From Leishmania infantum JPCM5 (lineage: Eukaryota > Euglenozoa > Kinetoplastea > Trypanosomatida > Trypanosomatidae): a DNA stretch of 64,000 bases. Below are positions 51,601 through 62,082 of the stretch, piece by piece. The notes beneath the pieces are model-generated. The model ran no database searches, was not told the origin of the DNA, and was given only the letters and a program-made list of their open reading frames with translations. The stretch is from the NCBI RefSeq assembly GCF_000002875.2, contig NC_009420.2, positions 928,001 through 992,000 of the forward strand, given 5' to 3'. The first letter of the stretch is position 1, and each line of letters starts with the position of its first letter. The position numbers were made by a program, and so were the translations under genes.

Positions 51601-54104
51601 TCTGTATCCCCTCCGCTTCCCCGACGCTCAAAGTGTTACTACTGGGGCGCCGGCAGTCTTGATGTCGGGACTAGCGTGGTGGGCAACGAGCTTCCGAATG
51701 ATGCATTGGTTGTGATCCATGGCAGTGGCGTGCTCTCCTCTTTTCATTCTGCTCTCCTTTCCTAGCTACCTCCTCTCCACCCCCTTCCGTCAGCACTACC
51801 ACCACGTCTCCTGGGTGCCGCGTTCTTGGTGGTCGCTGCCGTCGCACACGAATCGCACCGCTGTGGCGCATCTGTCTCCTCTCTTTCCTTCTCTGCATCA
51901 TGCACATGCGTCCCAAGACAGAGGCTACCATCTCTACCTTCCTCCGTCACCCCACACGTAAGCGCGCGCACACACTCTCAGCGGCTGCGGTGGCGAGCAC
52001 CGACGTCGGTGCCGGCGATGGCGGTGTGCCACGCGAGAGAGCAGTTTTGTATGCGAGGCAAGCGTGTGCGTGGTTACAGCAATCTCAATAGCAATGTGTA
52101 TGCACGTTCGCTTCGTGTGTGTGTGTGTGTGTGTGTGGCTGTCTCATGGAACCGGCACAAGACACTGCTGTCGTTCTTGCTTTGTTTCTCTCGCATTCCC
52201 TGGGCGATCGAGGGGCCATCCTTGGCTCCTGTTTCCATCCGCTCTCCCTCTCTGTCTGTGAGTGAGTGTACACGCGGCATCTAGCTGCAGCTTCCAAAGT
52301 CCCTACTTTTGCTCTTCGCTGCCTGATTGACTCCTCTACGGATATGACGACGAAACTGGGTACCTTGCTGGGCGCTGCAGAGCAATCAAAGAAGCGGAGA
52401 ACAGCCGCGCCGCGCATCCAGGCCAGAGAGGTGTAAGGCAAAGTACACTCATGTGCCTCGTGCGCCTTCCCTTCCTCCTTCTGCCCCTCTGCCAGGAGCG
52501 CCCGCTGCGGCGCCGGCATCTCGTCCACACGCGCGGGCCCGCCTGTGCTATGCCGTGATAATGTGAGAAAGAGAGAAATGATGACCTCGTGGGTGTCCGA
52601 CGCGCGCCTCCAGTTTGTCCCCTGCGCGCGGCGTCACACCCGCGCGCACGCACGACGGAGAGAGCAACGGACGGTGCCGAGCCGCCCACAGCGCCACTGG
52701 CACCACATACTGGGGCGTCCCCCCTGCGCCGAACCGCTGTCGGAAAGGCGCGGGCAGTCCCACCCTCCACGCACGCGCACTGGCACGCGTCGGCGCACCT
52801 GCCGGCACGCAAGCACACACGCACACGTACACGCGCGCGCATCGACGCGCTCACAGGCGTCCGCGCCGCTATGCACCAGCACCAGCAGCGTCTGCTCGGG
52901 CACGCACATACGCACGCCACCGCCACCACCGCGGCGGGCGACGCCGAGGGGCCCACAAGCAAACCCGTTGTCCTCCCTCTTCCTTGTCGCCCCGCAGCCG
53001 CACTCGATACGCTCCGCACCCGCACCCTAGCGGGCGCGCCGGAGCGCCACCGCGCACACGACCGACTGCTCCACTGGGGCGCCGCGCTCGCACGCGTCTC
53101 GCGTGTGGCGCGGGTCCTGAGCCAAAGTCCCTCGCCCACACAAAGCAGGCAGCAAGTGCCGGGTGCCGGGGGAAACCCCCAGAGAGCTACAAGCGCCACG
53201 AGGCACCGCCGTACACACCCGCTGCTCGCATGTCGGCCAGCGGGGCCATCGGCTGCCGCGGTACGGCTCCCCTCTCAGCGAAGGGTGGGGCGCCTGCATC
53301 TCCGCGCCGGCACTCGTGCTGGTGTGCGGGTGATCCCGCGGCAGAAGCTATCGGTGCGCGCTGCTCCGTGCCGGCAGCACCTCGCGTGCTTCCGCGTGCT
53401 GTGCAGCGCGTGCCATGACGGGCGGCGCACCCGCCGTGCATCCACCCCCTACGCCGCGTGCGCGCACGTCTCCGGGCGTGTGTGCGTGCGCAGTCGGATG
53501 CGAATGAGTCGCGCACCTGCGCGTCCCGCGGCGGGGCCTGTGCCACGTGCGCAGGCGTGCTGCGCCAGTCTCCCCACTCGGTGGTTTCTGTGCGACGTTG
53601 GGCAACACACGCGACAGGGGGGGAGAGGCACACGCCTGCACCCCCCCCGCCGCATAACACCGTACAGTCATGAGCAGCTGGCGGACGGGCAGGCCGCTGC
53701 GGCGGCCGCCACGCCATGCAGAAGAGGGCTTATCGCACACACGAACCCGTCACGACGACGCGGTGGTGCGCGCTGCCGCAGCCGCTCCGCCACGCGTGAT
53801 GCGCGGTGCGCTGTGTGTGCCGTGCCGTGTCGTGTGCTGGGCGCTGCTGTGGTGTGTGGCGTGTGCGGGCCGCCTGTGCTCCGCGCGGCGACCGTGTACA
53901 TGTGTGTCTGCGTCCCCTGTGTGCCAGCGGTGTGCTGGCGTCCGCCACTCTCGTGCGTGGCGCCGTGGCTGCGCACGCGCGCCTGCTCCGCAGGCCCGTG
54001 TGTGCCGCAGCAATGCCTGTGCGGCGGTGTCTTTCCAATCCCGAAGCACCGCGAGGCAGCTTGGACACTCCCCCACCTCTGCGTGTCAACGCAGCTGATC
54101 TCTC
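48643..54104. repeat. GC-rich 2.54-kb tandem repeat array (three copies, first interrupted by gap)
   Basis: A 1,598-bp GC-rich module starting GCGGCGCCGGCATCTCGTCC occurs at 48643 (cut by the gap), 49967-51564 and 52507-54104; the latter two look identical. Modules two and three are spaced by exactly 2,540 bases. The linker carries a second repeated piece (about 49495-49966 and 52037-52506), with a unique stretch at 51565-52020. Long ORFs occur in several frames on both strands, consist of Arg/Ala/Pro/Cys-rich low complexity, and mostly start with non-ATG codons. I regard the module as non-coding. Confidence 0.85.
49366..49466. other. Assembly gap (101 N)
   Basis: Run of N inside the first repeat module. 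From the 2,540-base period, the true missing sequence is probably about 1.3 kb, more than the N count. Confidence 0.97.
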
Positions 54105-54936
54105 ATGTATTCCGCTAGAAGTTGCGCTGCGCTGCGCATGTTTGCGTCCGTTTCACTCGCCAGGGAGTATGTATGAGGTTTTGTGCTCCTTTGCCGTATT
54201 TTAGGTCTTTGGCCCTGCCTTGGTTGCTCGGTGAGGCCGTGGAGGGGGGGGAAGGGGGGCGACGAAAGGGTACCTCTTCACTTGAGGAGGCTCTGTTTGA
54301 GTGTCTTGTTGGTTCTTGGCGTAGGTCCTCCTGTTGGCGCTTCGATGTGGCCTGCGCATTGGTGAATGGAGAAGGGCAGCGGCATCAGATGGGAAGGAAT
54401 GCCAATGCCTTTGCAGCCGCCTGGACGAGTGATGAGCGGAAACCGTTGTGGCAGATAGACAGCGTTTTCACCCCTCTTTGGTGTGACGATGTGGCGCGGC
54501 GCAATTTGTCGTAATCGCACCCTAGCTGAGGTCACAAAGAGATGTACTCGAGCAAGCGCAGAAACAGACCTTCATATGCAGGAGCTGCTTCGCGCATGCA
54601 TTGCAGCGTTCGCATGCTGTTCGCCTCAAGTGCATGTCTGATGCGTTGCTCTTGCAGGTAGGCTCTCTATGCCTCCCTGTCACGTTGTTTCTTCACCTCA
54701 CCTCTTCGGCACTCTTCACTATAAAATGCGTCTGCGATGATTATTAGGTCCTCAGCTTCAGTCACGCGCTCAACACTCCCGGGCAAAGAGCAGACACATA
54801 CATCTTAGCCTCCTGTTGCTGCTGCATAGAAGTGTCGCTGCCGCTGTTGGTGTGTACGTACTTGAGCATTTTTTCCGCGCATTGCCAACGGCATTCACGC
54901 AGACGCACTTGCTCTGGTGCACAAGTGAGATCATCG
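54105..54936. other. Intergenic region upstream of second EF-hand gene
   Basis: No gene seen. TTTTTTCCGCGCATTGCC followed by CACGCAG gives AG at about 54899; the first ATG after it is 54937. Confidence 0.55.
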
Positions 54937-55737
54937 ATGGCGTCCTCAGTTTTTCTGCGTGAAGACATTAAAGAGGTCTTCAGCATTTACGATGAAGACG
55001 TTTCGGGTACCATTAGCATGCAGGATGCAGGGCGTGCCCTCTACACCGTTACCGGTCAGCGGGTAGCGCGATCGGAACTTCTGAAACTCATCGCCTTTGC
55101 TCAGAACGCGGTGGCGAAGCAGCAGCAGGAACTGCAGAACCGGCAGGATCAAGTGTCATCTCAGCAGCGCTCTGTGATGACGAGCGCCGGATCAAAAAAT
55201 TCACAGGATGCGACGACTGTCGCGGATAACGATGCGACGCGCTTCGCTATTAGCACCCGCTCATCTAGTCGAACAGGCGAATCCATGAGCAACTTCAGTG
55301 TGCGAGAATCGTCCCCGGCAACTCAGCAGGCCACTCCTTCGACAGTTGCGGCATCAGCAGCAGCCTTTCCTGCCTCCCCCTCCGCGGCCGCTTCGGTGAG
55401 TCAAATCCGATTTGTTTCACCTCACTCTCACTTGCTGGACAGCAGCGAAGGCATCGATCTCGACGTCTTTGAGCAGATTGTCTTGCGCAAGCTGAAGCAC
55501 CGCAGCTACGAAGAAGAGCTGGCGTACACCTTCGCGCTACTCGAGGATAAGTCTTACCCTGGCTTCATCACGAAGGAGAGTGTGCGCCGCATTGCCGCCG
55601 AGACGGGAGAGCCACTGACGGAGGCGGAGATTGCGGAGATGTTCGACCCACTCGTGACAGGGGTGTCAACCGCTGCGGTGGATCTCTCGACGTTCACGGA
55701 CCTTCAGCTGAAAGCTCGCAAAGCAGAAGACTCTTAA
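54937..55737 (+). CDS. EF-hand (calmodulin/centrin-like) protein
   Basis: The 266-residue protein opens with an EF-hand: helix DIKEVFSIY, loop DEDVSGTISMQD (about residues 18-29), then helix. A central Ser/Gln/Ala-rich linker (about 70-165) separates it from a second pair (about 175-260). There, DKSYPGFITKESV and the FDPLVTGVSTAAVDLSTF region are degenerate loops lacking most acidic ligands. The order resembles calmodulin or centrin with a long inserted linker. It probably binds Ca2+, if at all, through the first loop. Role unknown. Confidence 0.72.
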   Translation: MASSVFLREDIKEVFSIYDEDVSGTISMQDAGRALYTVTGQRVARSELLKLIAFAQNAVAKQQQELQNRQDQVSSQQRSVMTSAGSKNSQDATTVADNDATRFAISTRSSSRTGESMSNFSVRESSPATQQATPSTVAASAAAFPASPSAAASVSQIRFVSPHSHLLDSSEGIDLDVFEQIVLRKLKHRSYEEELAYTFALLEDKSYPGFITKESVRRIAAETGEPLTEAEIAEMFDPLVTGVSTAAVDLSTFTDLQLKARKAEDS

Positions 55738-56752
55738 CGTGCAGTCACATACGCGCTCAGCGAAGAGTGGTGTGGTTGCGCGAAGAAGCTGAAAACGAGA
55801 ACGCACATATGTATACTACCGCCACTCCCGCGAGCACATACAGAAACAACTGTGTGCCATCCCTCGTGTGCATGGTGCACTGTTGGCACCGATTGGGACA
55901 GCTTCTACATCTTTTTTTTTTCTCCTGGCTGCTACGCGCAGCCTCCTTTGAAGATACGCAACTGCCAAAATAGGTATTGTCGTCGTTTAGTGTCTTTGCG
56001 AGACCGCGCAGCGCGCGTTGGGTGAACGCGCCGCGTCAAAGGCGTATAAACAGAAAACGGAAGCAGATCAAGGGCAGCAAACAGAAAAACTACGTAGGCC
56101 TGGTTGTAAACAGGCATGAACACATTTGCAAGTGTATTCAACCTGTCTTTGCCCGATAACTTCGCGTTCTTTACTCTGCGGTCGATGCGGCAGCGACGCT
56201 CCGGTCGTGGTGGTGTTGAAATCCCCACGAACGTCTTTGCATAGTTTTGGCTAGCGGGCATCATGCCTCATCAGCGAAAACCCTTCAGTTGGTCATTGTA
56301 CTCCTTCTGCGCTTTCTCTCTATCGTCTTTTTTCATTTCGGCGTGTTTTCCATATCTCTTTCTTTCGGATCCTCTCGGCAATACTGCGCACGAGAGACGT
56401 GGAGAGGAAAGAGCCCCCCCCTACCTTCTTAACCGGCTGTGCACGTGCTTTGCCTGCTCACACACACGCGCATAATCTTCCTTCCCCCCCCCGACATTTC
56501 GTACTCATCCGAATATTCATACGGCCCTAACGCCACGACCGCATCGGTGTACCTCTTTTTTTTTCTGCTGCTGCAGGCGACCACTCTTCCTCTCTCTTTC
56601 GTTTCGGTTTGCGGTTTTGTCGATTGCCTCGGCTCTCCCTGTTTTGTTACGCTTTTCTTATTTTCCAGCCTCAATACTCGACGTGCGTCGCGCTTTATTG
56701 GGTACTCAGCCCTCCCCCCCCCCGCCTTTCCCCGCGATCGGCATTCATCAAG
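55738..56752. other. Intergenic region with FYVE-gene acceptor
   Basis: No gene seen. CTTTTCTTATTTTCCAG gives AG at 56667-56668; the first ATG after it is 56753. Confidence 0.55.
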
Positions 56753-57520
56753 ATGGGGAAGCCTTCGGATCCCGCACCGCCCAACCGGCGGTGCGCCGAG
56801 TGTGAGCGTAGCTTCGGCATCACAGTGTGGAAGCACATCTGTGATGTGTGCCACCGCACCGTGTGCGACGACTGCGCCCCTCGCAGCACCGAGAGCGTTG
56901 ATGCTAAGGGTGAAAAGGCGATGTTGCGAGTGTGCAAGACATGCGGTACCACAGGGCACCGTCTAGGCAGTGCCGCTGGTGGCAACTGCGCTACCGATGG
57001 TGCACAGGGCACAGGCACTGCTCGCCCAGACCCACATAGTGAGGCTGAGAGGGAGCGCCGTGCGCGCATCATCGAAGAGCGCAACAAGGCACAGAAAAAC
57101 CGCGGACGCCCTCAACGCGCGGGCGGCGAGGATGGCTCCAGAGCTGCGGTTGCGAGTGCGCGGCCTGCTCCCCCCGCTCCGGCAACCTCATCTCCCACAT
57201 CGGCCCCGCCAAGGGCGTCTGCCTCGCCTCCGGCTGCTCTGCCGCCACCGCCCGCAAACTCTGGCAGTCAAGAGCGTCTGGTCAACTCTGCCCTAGAGGC
57301 GGCGATGCGACGCCAGCAACAGCAGCAAGCGCACAGTCGCGCTGCAGCTTCTTCGCCGGCGGCCAACATGTCTCCCGAGAAGATGCGTCTCCTTTGTGAG
57401 ATCGAGGCGCTCCTGGCGAAGCATCTCGAGGATCCGCCCTTTGGCTTGCGGGCAGCGGATGAAGCGAAGCTGCACGGGTACCTTCAGTTCCTCAAGAAGA
57501 AGTATCATTTGAGCGAGTAG
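56753..57520 (+). CDS. FYVE-like zinc-finger protein
   Basis: The 255-residue protein begins with a cross-braced zinc finger. Four CxxC pairs occur: CAEC (about 14-17), CDVC (30-33), CDDC (38-41) and CKTC (62-65). Spacing and the hydrophobic pattern match a FYVE domain, but the PI3P-binding R(R/K)HHCR signature reads WKHICD. The middle is Pro/Ala-rich (about 135-180). A Gln/Ala stretch and a helical tail with ALLAKHLEDPPFGL and YLQFLKKKYHLS follow. It may be an endosomal adaptor or a FYVE-related finger that binds protein instead of lipid. The ATG is the first after AG 56668. Confidence 0.75.
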   Translation: MGKPSDPAPPNRRCAECERSFGITVWKHICDVCHRTVCDDCAPRSTESVDAKGEKAMLRVCKTCGTTGHRLGSAAGGNCATDGAQGTGTARPDPHSEAERERRARIIEERNKAQKNRGRPQRAGGEDGSRAAVASARPAPPAPATSSPTSAPPRASASPPAALPPPPANSGSQERLVNSALEAAMRRQQQQQAHSRAAASSPAANMSPEKMRLLCEIEALLAKHLEDPPFGLRAADEAKLHGYLQFLKKKYHLSE

Positions 57521-58840
57521 CTGGGGAGAGTGGTTGGGCGCTTTCGGGAGTGGGGTCGGACCGGGTCGGCTTGCTCTCCTCGCGAGGCCTTCTAGTGGCG
57601 TGTGAGCCTGCGTGCGCAAGTGTAGGTGTGATGGTGCTCTTCTCTTCGCGTTTTGTCGCTCAACGTGTTCGTGCACAAAATGTCTGTGTCCATGTTGGGG
57701 GGGGAGGCGGATCGATGTGTGTCTCTGCCCTCTCCTTCCCTGTCTGCGTTTCTCTTGATGCGCACCACCCCTTGTGTTTGCTCTCACATGCTCGCCAGCG
57801 ACCTTTATCTCTCTCCTTGCATGCACCACTGGCTGCGAGAACACGACCACTATCACCGTAATCACCACCAACGCTTTTCGTCGCCTCTCCTCTTGAGTGT
57901 GAAGAATGCATGATGACTCCTCCCCGCCTCCGCCCCCACCACCTGGGCGAAGAAAGGCGAGGCTGCGGAGCAAAACGGGAAACAAAGAGCTGGTGGGAAG
58001 AGAGAGGACGGCGCGAAGTGCATGTGCATGCTCGCGCCTGGTACCAACGCTCAACAATCGCCTGCTGTCAGGTCCTAAAACAAGCCTCTCCTGCACTACA
58101 GCGTGCTGCTATTGCGCATGCAGCGTGGCGAATATGAAACCTCCGAGCAATCGAATGCCCAGACATCGAATCAGCATTGCTCCGGCGAACTCCGTAACGC
58201 ACATAGCCTGCGCCGCTGTTTCTCTCTCGTGCCCGAGCGCCCATGCCACTCTTCTGCCCTTTGCCTGCATCTCCTCGTTGTCCTCTTCTTATCTCTCTTT
58301 CCCCTTCGCCCCCTCGGTCTTTGGGTCGCCTCCAACAGTACGTGGCTTGACGCATCGAGTTTGAAAGCGAACGCAGGCTCCGCAAACATCAACTCCAGGT
58401 GGCAGACTCTACTGTCAGCGCTGTTGTGCACTGAAGCCAAGTACTGCATGCGCAAATACGGCAACGCCCTGATGTGTCTGTGCGTGTTAGCTACTTGGGC
58501 ACACTGTCACCGCCACTCCACCCTTTGATCTCCTCTCTCCCCCCCACTTCCTCCCTCACTCCTCCACGCGCCTTAAGGCAGACGGCCAGTAGCAAGGGCG
58601 GCAACAAACTTAAATCCTACGCTGTGCGCCCATTCTGTCCTCACTGCGCTCACCTGCTCACTCTCTGGGAAGCCGCATAGCAGCAGTGTAGGGACAGGCG
58701 CTCCAATATACACGCAAGCAGCTCTGTGCGGGCACGCACTGTGTTTCGGTTTTTTTCCTGCTTCCTTGTCCCGTTGAGCCTGGGATGGAGGTGCATATTT
58801 AGCAAACAAGCGAAAAAGAAGCACCTTTGTATTGGGCGCA
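57521..58840. other. Intergenic region
   Basis: No gene seen. A T/C tract at 58749-58775 is followed by AG at about 58776 and again in TTTAG at about 58801. With the later site, the first ATG is 58841; with the earlier one, a six-codon uORF would precede it. Confidence 0.55.
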
Positions 58841-60196
58841 ATGCAGGATTGGCAGATCGCCGTGCTCGTCGTCGTCATCGTCGTCTTCGTGGCGCTGGCG
58901 ACGCCGCTTATCTTTCTTATTTACCGCTTTGGTAGCAACCGACGCCGCTACTCCTCGAAAAGAACGAACACGACCACCTCCCGCTACGCCGATAGCAGCT
59001 GTTGCGCCAAGCATAACATCGTTGACGCCGGAGATGCCTTTGGCCAGCTGTTCCGCGGTGACCCGCGCATTCATCCCAGTACCCATCTGCTTTACTTTCT
59101 GGACTTTCAAGGAGAGCTGCACTGGATCGACTTCAATAAGAAACCGGCAGCAAAGATCGATACCGAGTCGGCGCTGCAGCAGTATATTTTCGAAAACTTT
59201 CATCCTATGGTCGAAGAGGGCAACAGGGTGGTGCCTTTGCCCCCTGAGATGTTGGCTCTGTCGTACATAAACGATCATCAGTCGCTGGTAGTGCTGGACC
59301 TGAATCGCCTGCTCGCCCGTGACGCCGAGTTCGGTGCACGGATGCGGCACACCGCAGAACGCCCGTTGCTGTTATCGCGACTTGTGGCAGACGTCGCCGA
59401 TGGGGCCGTGTTCACAGCACTAAGTCGTTACGGCTACACTGTCGGGGACGCTTCCGTGCCGTCCGTCACTCAAACAGGCATGCAGTGCCCGGCACTTGTC
59501 GCGGCGTCACCACCCCAGCAGCGTCATCAGCGGATTGATGTAGACCTTAGCACATCTCGCGCAAATCCAATAGCCGCGGCTCCAGCAGTTTCAGCCTCTA
59601 TGCCCGACACACACGTCCCTCCGCCGACGGTCCGGCCGCCCGTCGCTCCCCATCTGTCCCCGCCATCGAACTTCAGCTCTCCCTATGCGTGCGACGCTTC
59701 CGGCATGGCTCCCGCACCTGTCATTCACCCGTGCGATACGCATCACATCACGACCAGCACCCCCGTCTCCATCACGGCAGCCTCTTACACGGTACTGAAC
59801 GCCAACGGCAGTCGCACGGAGCTTGACGCGATTAGCACAGCGAGGATTGAAGGGGCGCGGCTCCGGTGGGACCGACGACAGAGCCTTGTGGTGCCGTTTA
59901 TGTCAGGGGTTTTGTCAGGGTACCAGTGCGTCATTGATCCGGTCACGGAGGAGGCGACACTCTCCACGGAGTCTGCAGCGCGCGCGGCGAACGTCAACGG
60001 CGTGGAGTCCATCGTGTGTCGGCGTGCCGACGCCCTATACTACACCGTCGAGCGCGTGAACTCGACGCAGTGGCTGCCATTTGACAAGGCCTTCTACCTC
60101 CCGGCTGGGCGGTGGTGTGTGCGGGCCCGCGCCACGCTGTACTGCGACAACAGCAGCAAAACGATCGCGAAGGTCTTCACGGTGACTGTGATTTGA
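58841..60196 (+). CDS. Hypothetical membrane-anchored protein
   Basis: The 451-residue protein has an N-terminal hydrophobic segment (about residues 5-28: IAVLVVVIVVFVALATPLIF) followed by Arg-rich sequence, typical of a signal anchor. A folded region with FQGELHWIDF (about 90-99) follows, then a Pro/Ser-rich linker (about 220-300). A second folded region contains YTVLNANGSRTELDAIS and a C-terminal block with WCVRARATLYCDNSS. The last part might form a beta-rich domain. I recognise no family. The clean long frame and GC3 bias support a real gene. Confidence 0.7.
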   Translation: MQDWQIAVLVVVIVVFVALATPLIFLIYRFGSNRRRYSSKRTNTTTSRYADSSCCAKHNIVDAGDAFGQLFRGDPRIHPSTHLLYFLDFQGELHWIDFNKKPAAKIDTESALQQYIFENFHPMVEEGNRVVPLPPEMLALSYINDHQSLVVLDLNRLLARDAEFGARMRHTAERPLLLSRLVADVADGAVFTALSRYGYTVGDASVPSVTQTGMQCPALVAASPPQQRHQRIDVDLSTSRANPIAAAPAVSASMPDTHVPPPTVRPPVAPHLSPPSNFSSPYACDASGMAPAPVIHPCDTHHITTSTPVSITAASYTVLNANGSRTELDAISTARIEGARLRWDRRQSLVVPFMSGVLSGYQCVIDPVTEEATLSTESAARAANVNGVESIVCRRADALYYTVERVNSTQWLPFDKAFYLPAGRWCVRARATLYCDNSSKTIAKVFTVTVI

Positions 60197-60384
60197 CGCT
60201 TTGGGAAAAGAATGGCGGGAAAGGGGAGCTGCACGGGATTATGCACGCCGCCGCCTGATTCTCCTGCGGCCCTACCTCTTTCATGGCACTGAACGAACGC
60301 GCTTGCTTACTCACATGGATGTCGACTGTATTGCATGCCCTCCTTCTTTTTTCGTCATGCTTTGAAAAACTGCTAAGGTGGCCG

Positions 60385-60901
60385 TGATGACAGGGGGACG
60401 CACCTGACTGCGTGGTATCACAGGATCCAGTGCCCCCACTCTATGTGTGCGGAGGCCAAGCAGCGCCCCTCCACCCCCCCCTCTATCCCTGCCAAAATGC
60501 GAAACCACCCCTGGTGGTTGCAGGGTCATGCGCCTACGACATGGGGGGAGGTCAGAGCGATGCATCACTGCTGATATCGGCTGGCAGGTCCTGGATAGCG
60601 TTGCGCCGGTGCGAGGTGCAACACTGCACACGTGTGTACCATCCATGTGATTAGGCAGAGTGTCGGCGTGGCCCAAACGTACCTCACCCGGCCACAGCGA
60701 GGGATGCACCAGGTGACGGAAGGCACCATGGGATCGGCTGTGGGGCGGCCTGCGAGGCGGTGTGTGGGCATAGTTTGAGGTAGGGGTCGTGCTCGATGAC
60801 TGAGTCAGCGCATGGCTTGTACCACGTGTCTGCAGCTGCTTCGCACCACGCCGACGGGGGCCTGTGACAGGACAGGTAGACTGGAGTGGGAACTCGTGCT
60901 G
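60385..60901 (+). mobile_element. SIDER-like retroposon, copy b
   Basis: 517 bp, about 99% identical to 47533-48049 without indels. It lies in the 3' flank of the membrane protein gene, in gene orientation. Confidence 0.75.
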
Positions 60902-61192
60902 AATTGAAGAACGAAGACGTTTTTTTCGTTAGAAAGCTGAGGTGGCAGACGCTGGAAGCCTTCCGTATTACCACTGCTACTACGACGTCGACGCAGCTGT
61001 GAGTGCCTCGAGTGCTTTCGAGGTGGCTGCGCCGGAGCTTACCTATCTTTCCGCGTTTCTTCCTCTGTTTTCGTTGTGTCTCTGTGGTCTGCTCTCAGGT
61101 TTGAATTCGCGATGGTGGGAAAGTTTTTCTCTGCTTTGATAGATGTCCTGCTCACTATGCGTGTACCTGTGATTCTGTGTGTATAGGTAGAC

Positions 61193-61223
<31 letters not shown>

Positions 61224-62082
61224 GTTTTGTGCATGTGTATGTGTACACTCGTTCACTTGGGATCTGGATGCACGGTTCGTTCTTATTGCCTTTTTTTTTG
61301 CTCGGGGGAATGCAGAGGGGAGGGAGGGTCTGTTGACGCATGAGGGGGAAAGGACATGTGCTCGCTTCTTTTGTTTCGTCCACTTTTTTTCAGCTGCTTT
61401 CCCCACACACAGACGTAGGCCCCCTCCCCTCCTCTTTTTTTGCTAAACGACCAATCCTCTGCTCACTTCTCTGATGTCTTCCCTCCGGTCTTCTCATGGC
61501 ACATGCACGGCATATACGAGGATGTACAATGGCAACGAAAACAATACTCATTAGAAAAAGGGACGTGACACGCCGTTGTGGTCGTATTCGATGTCATGGC
61601 GTCCTGCGGTCGTATCTAGCCTGCGCACTTCCCTGACTGCTCCGCTAGGCAGGTGCTGCTGCAGTGGCACCCAAAGTGCGCAACGGGATAATTCATGTAC
61701 GGGCTGGAGGCGTCAGAAGAGACTTTATCATCACACCGCATCCGAGATGCGGGCGTTAAGACGAAGAAAAGTTGCTTGAACCGCCCTTGGCTTGTTGGAA
61801 TGTGGTACGTGCGTGTGCATGTGTGCTACCATGAGACGCCCCGGATTTCCCTAAACATTCCTCTCGTGCGCGCTCTTCTTTTCTCCCTCACCTGCGACGC
61901 ACGAGAGCATATATTGCAGCGTTCTTCTGTTGTACTTATCTGTATGTGTGCGTGCTTGTGGATGTGCATTCAAGGCGCTGCAGGAGCGTTCCCTTCGCTG
62001 AAATCGGGCGAAACGAAAGAGTCCGTCGCACAAGCACAGCACGCGGTCGCACCGCGCTGGAAGAGAACAAGACCAATACGCA
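60902..62082. other. Intergenic region
   Basis: TA microsatellite at about 61193-61217 and CT tracts. No gene recognised. Confidence 0.55.

Noticed and set aside
54428..54530. TGATGA at about 54430 and CTGA at about 54524 as a possible C/D snoRNA
   Set aside because: No complementary terminal stem next to the boxes and no guide match recognised; chance occurrence is likely.
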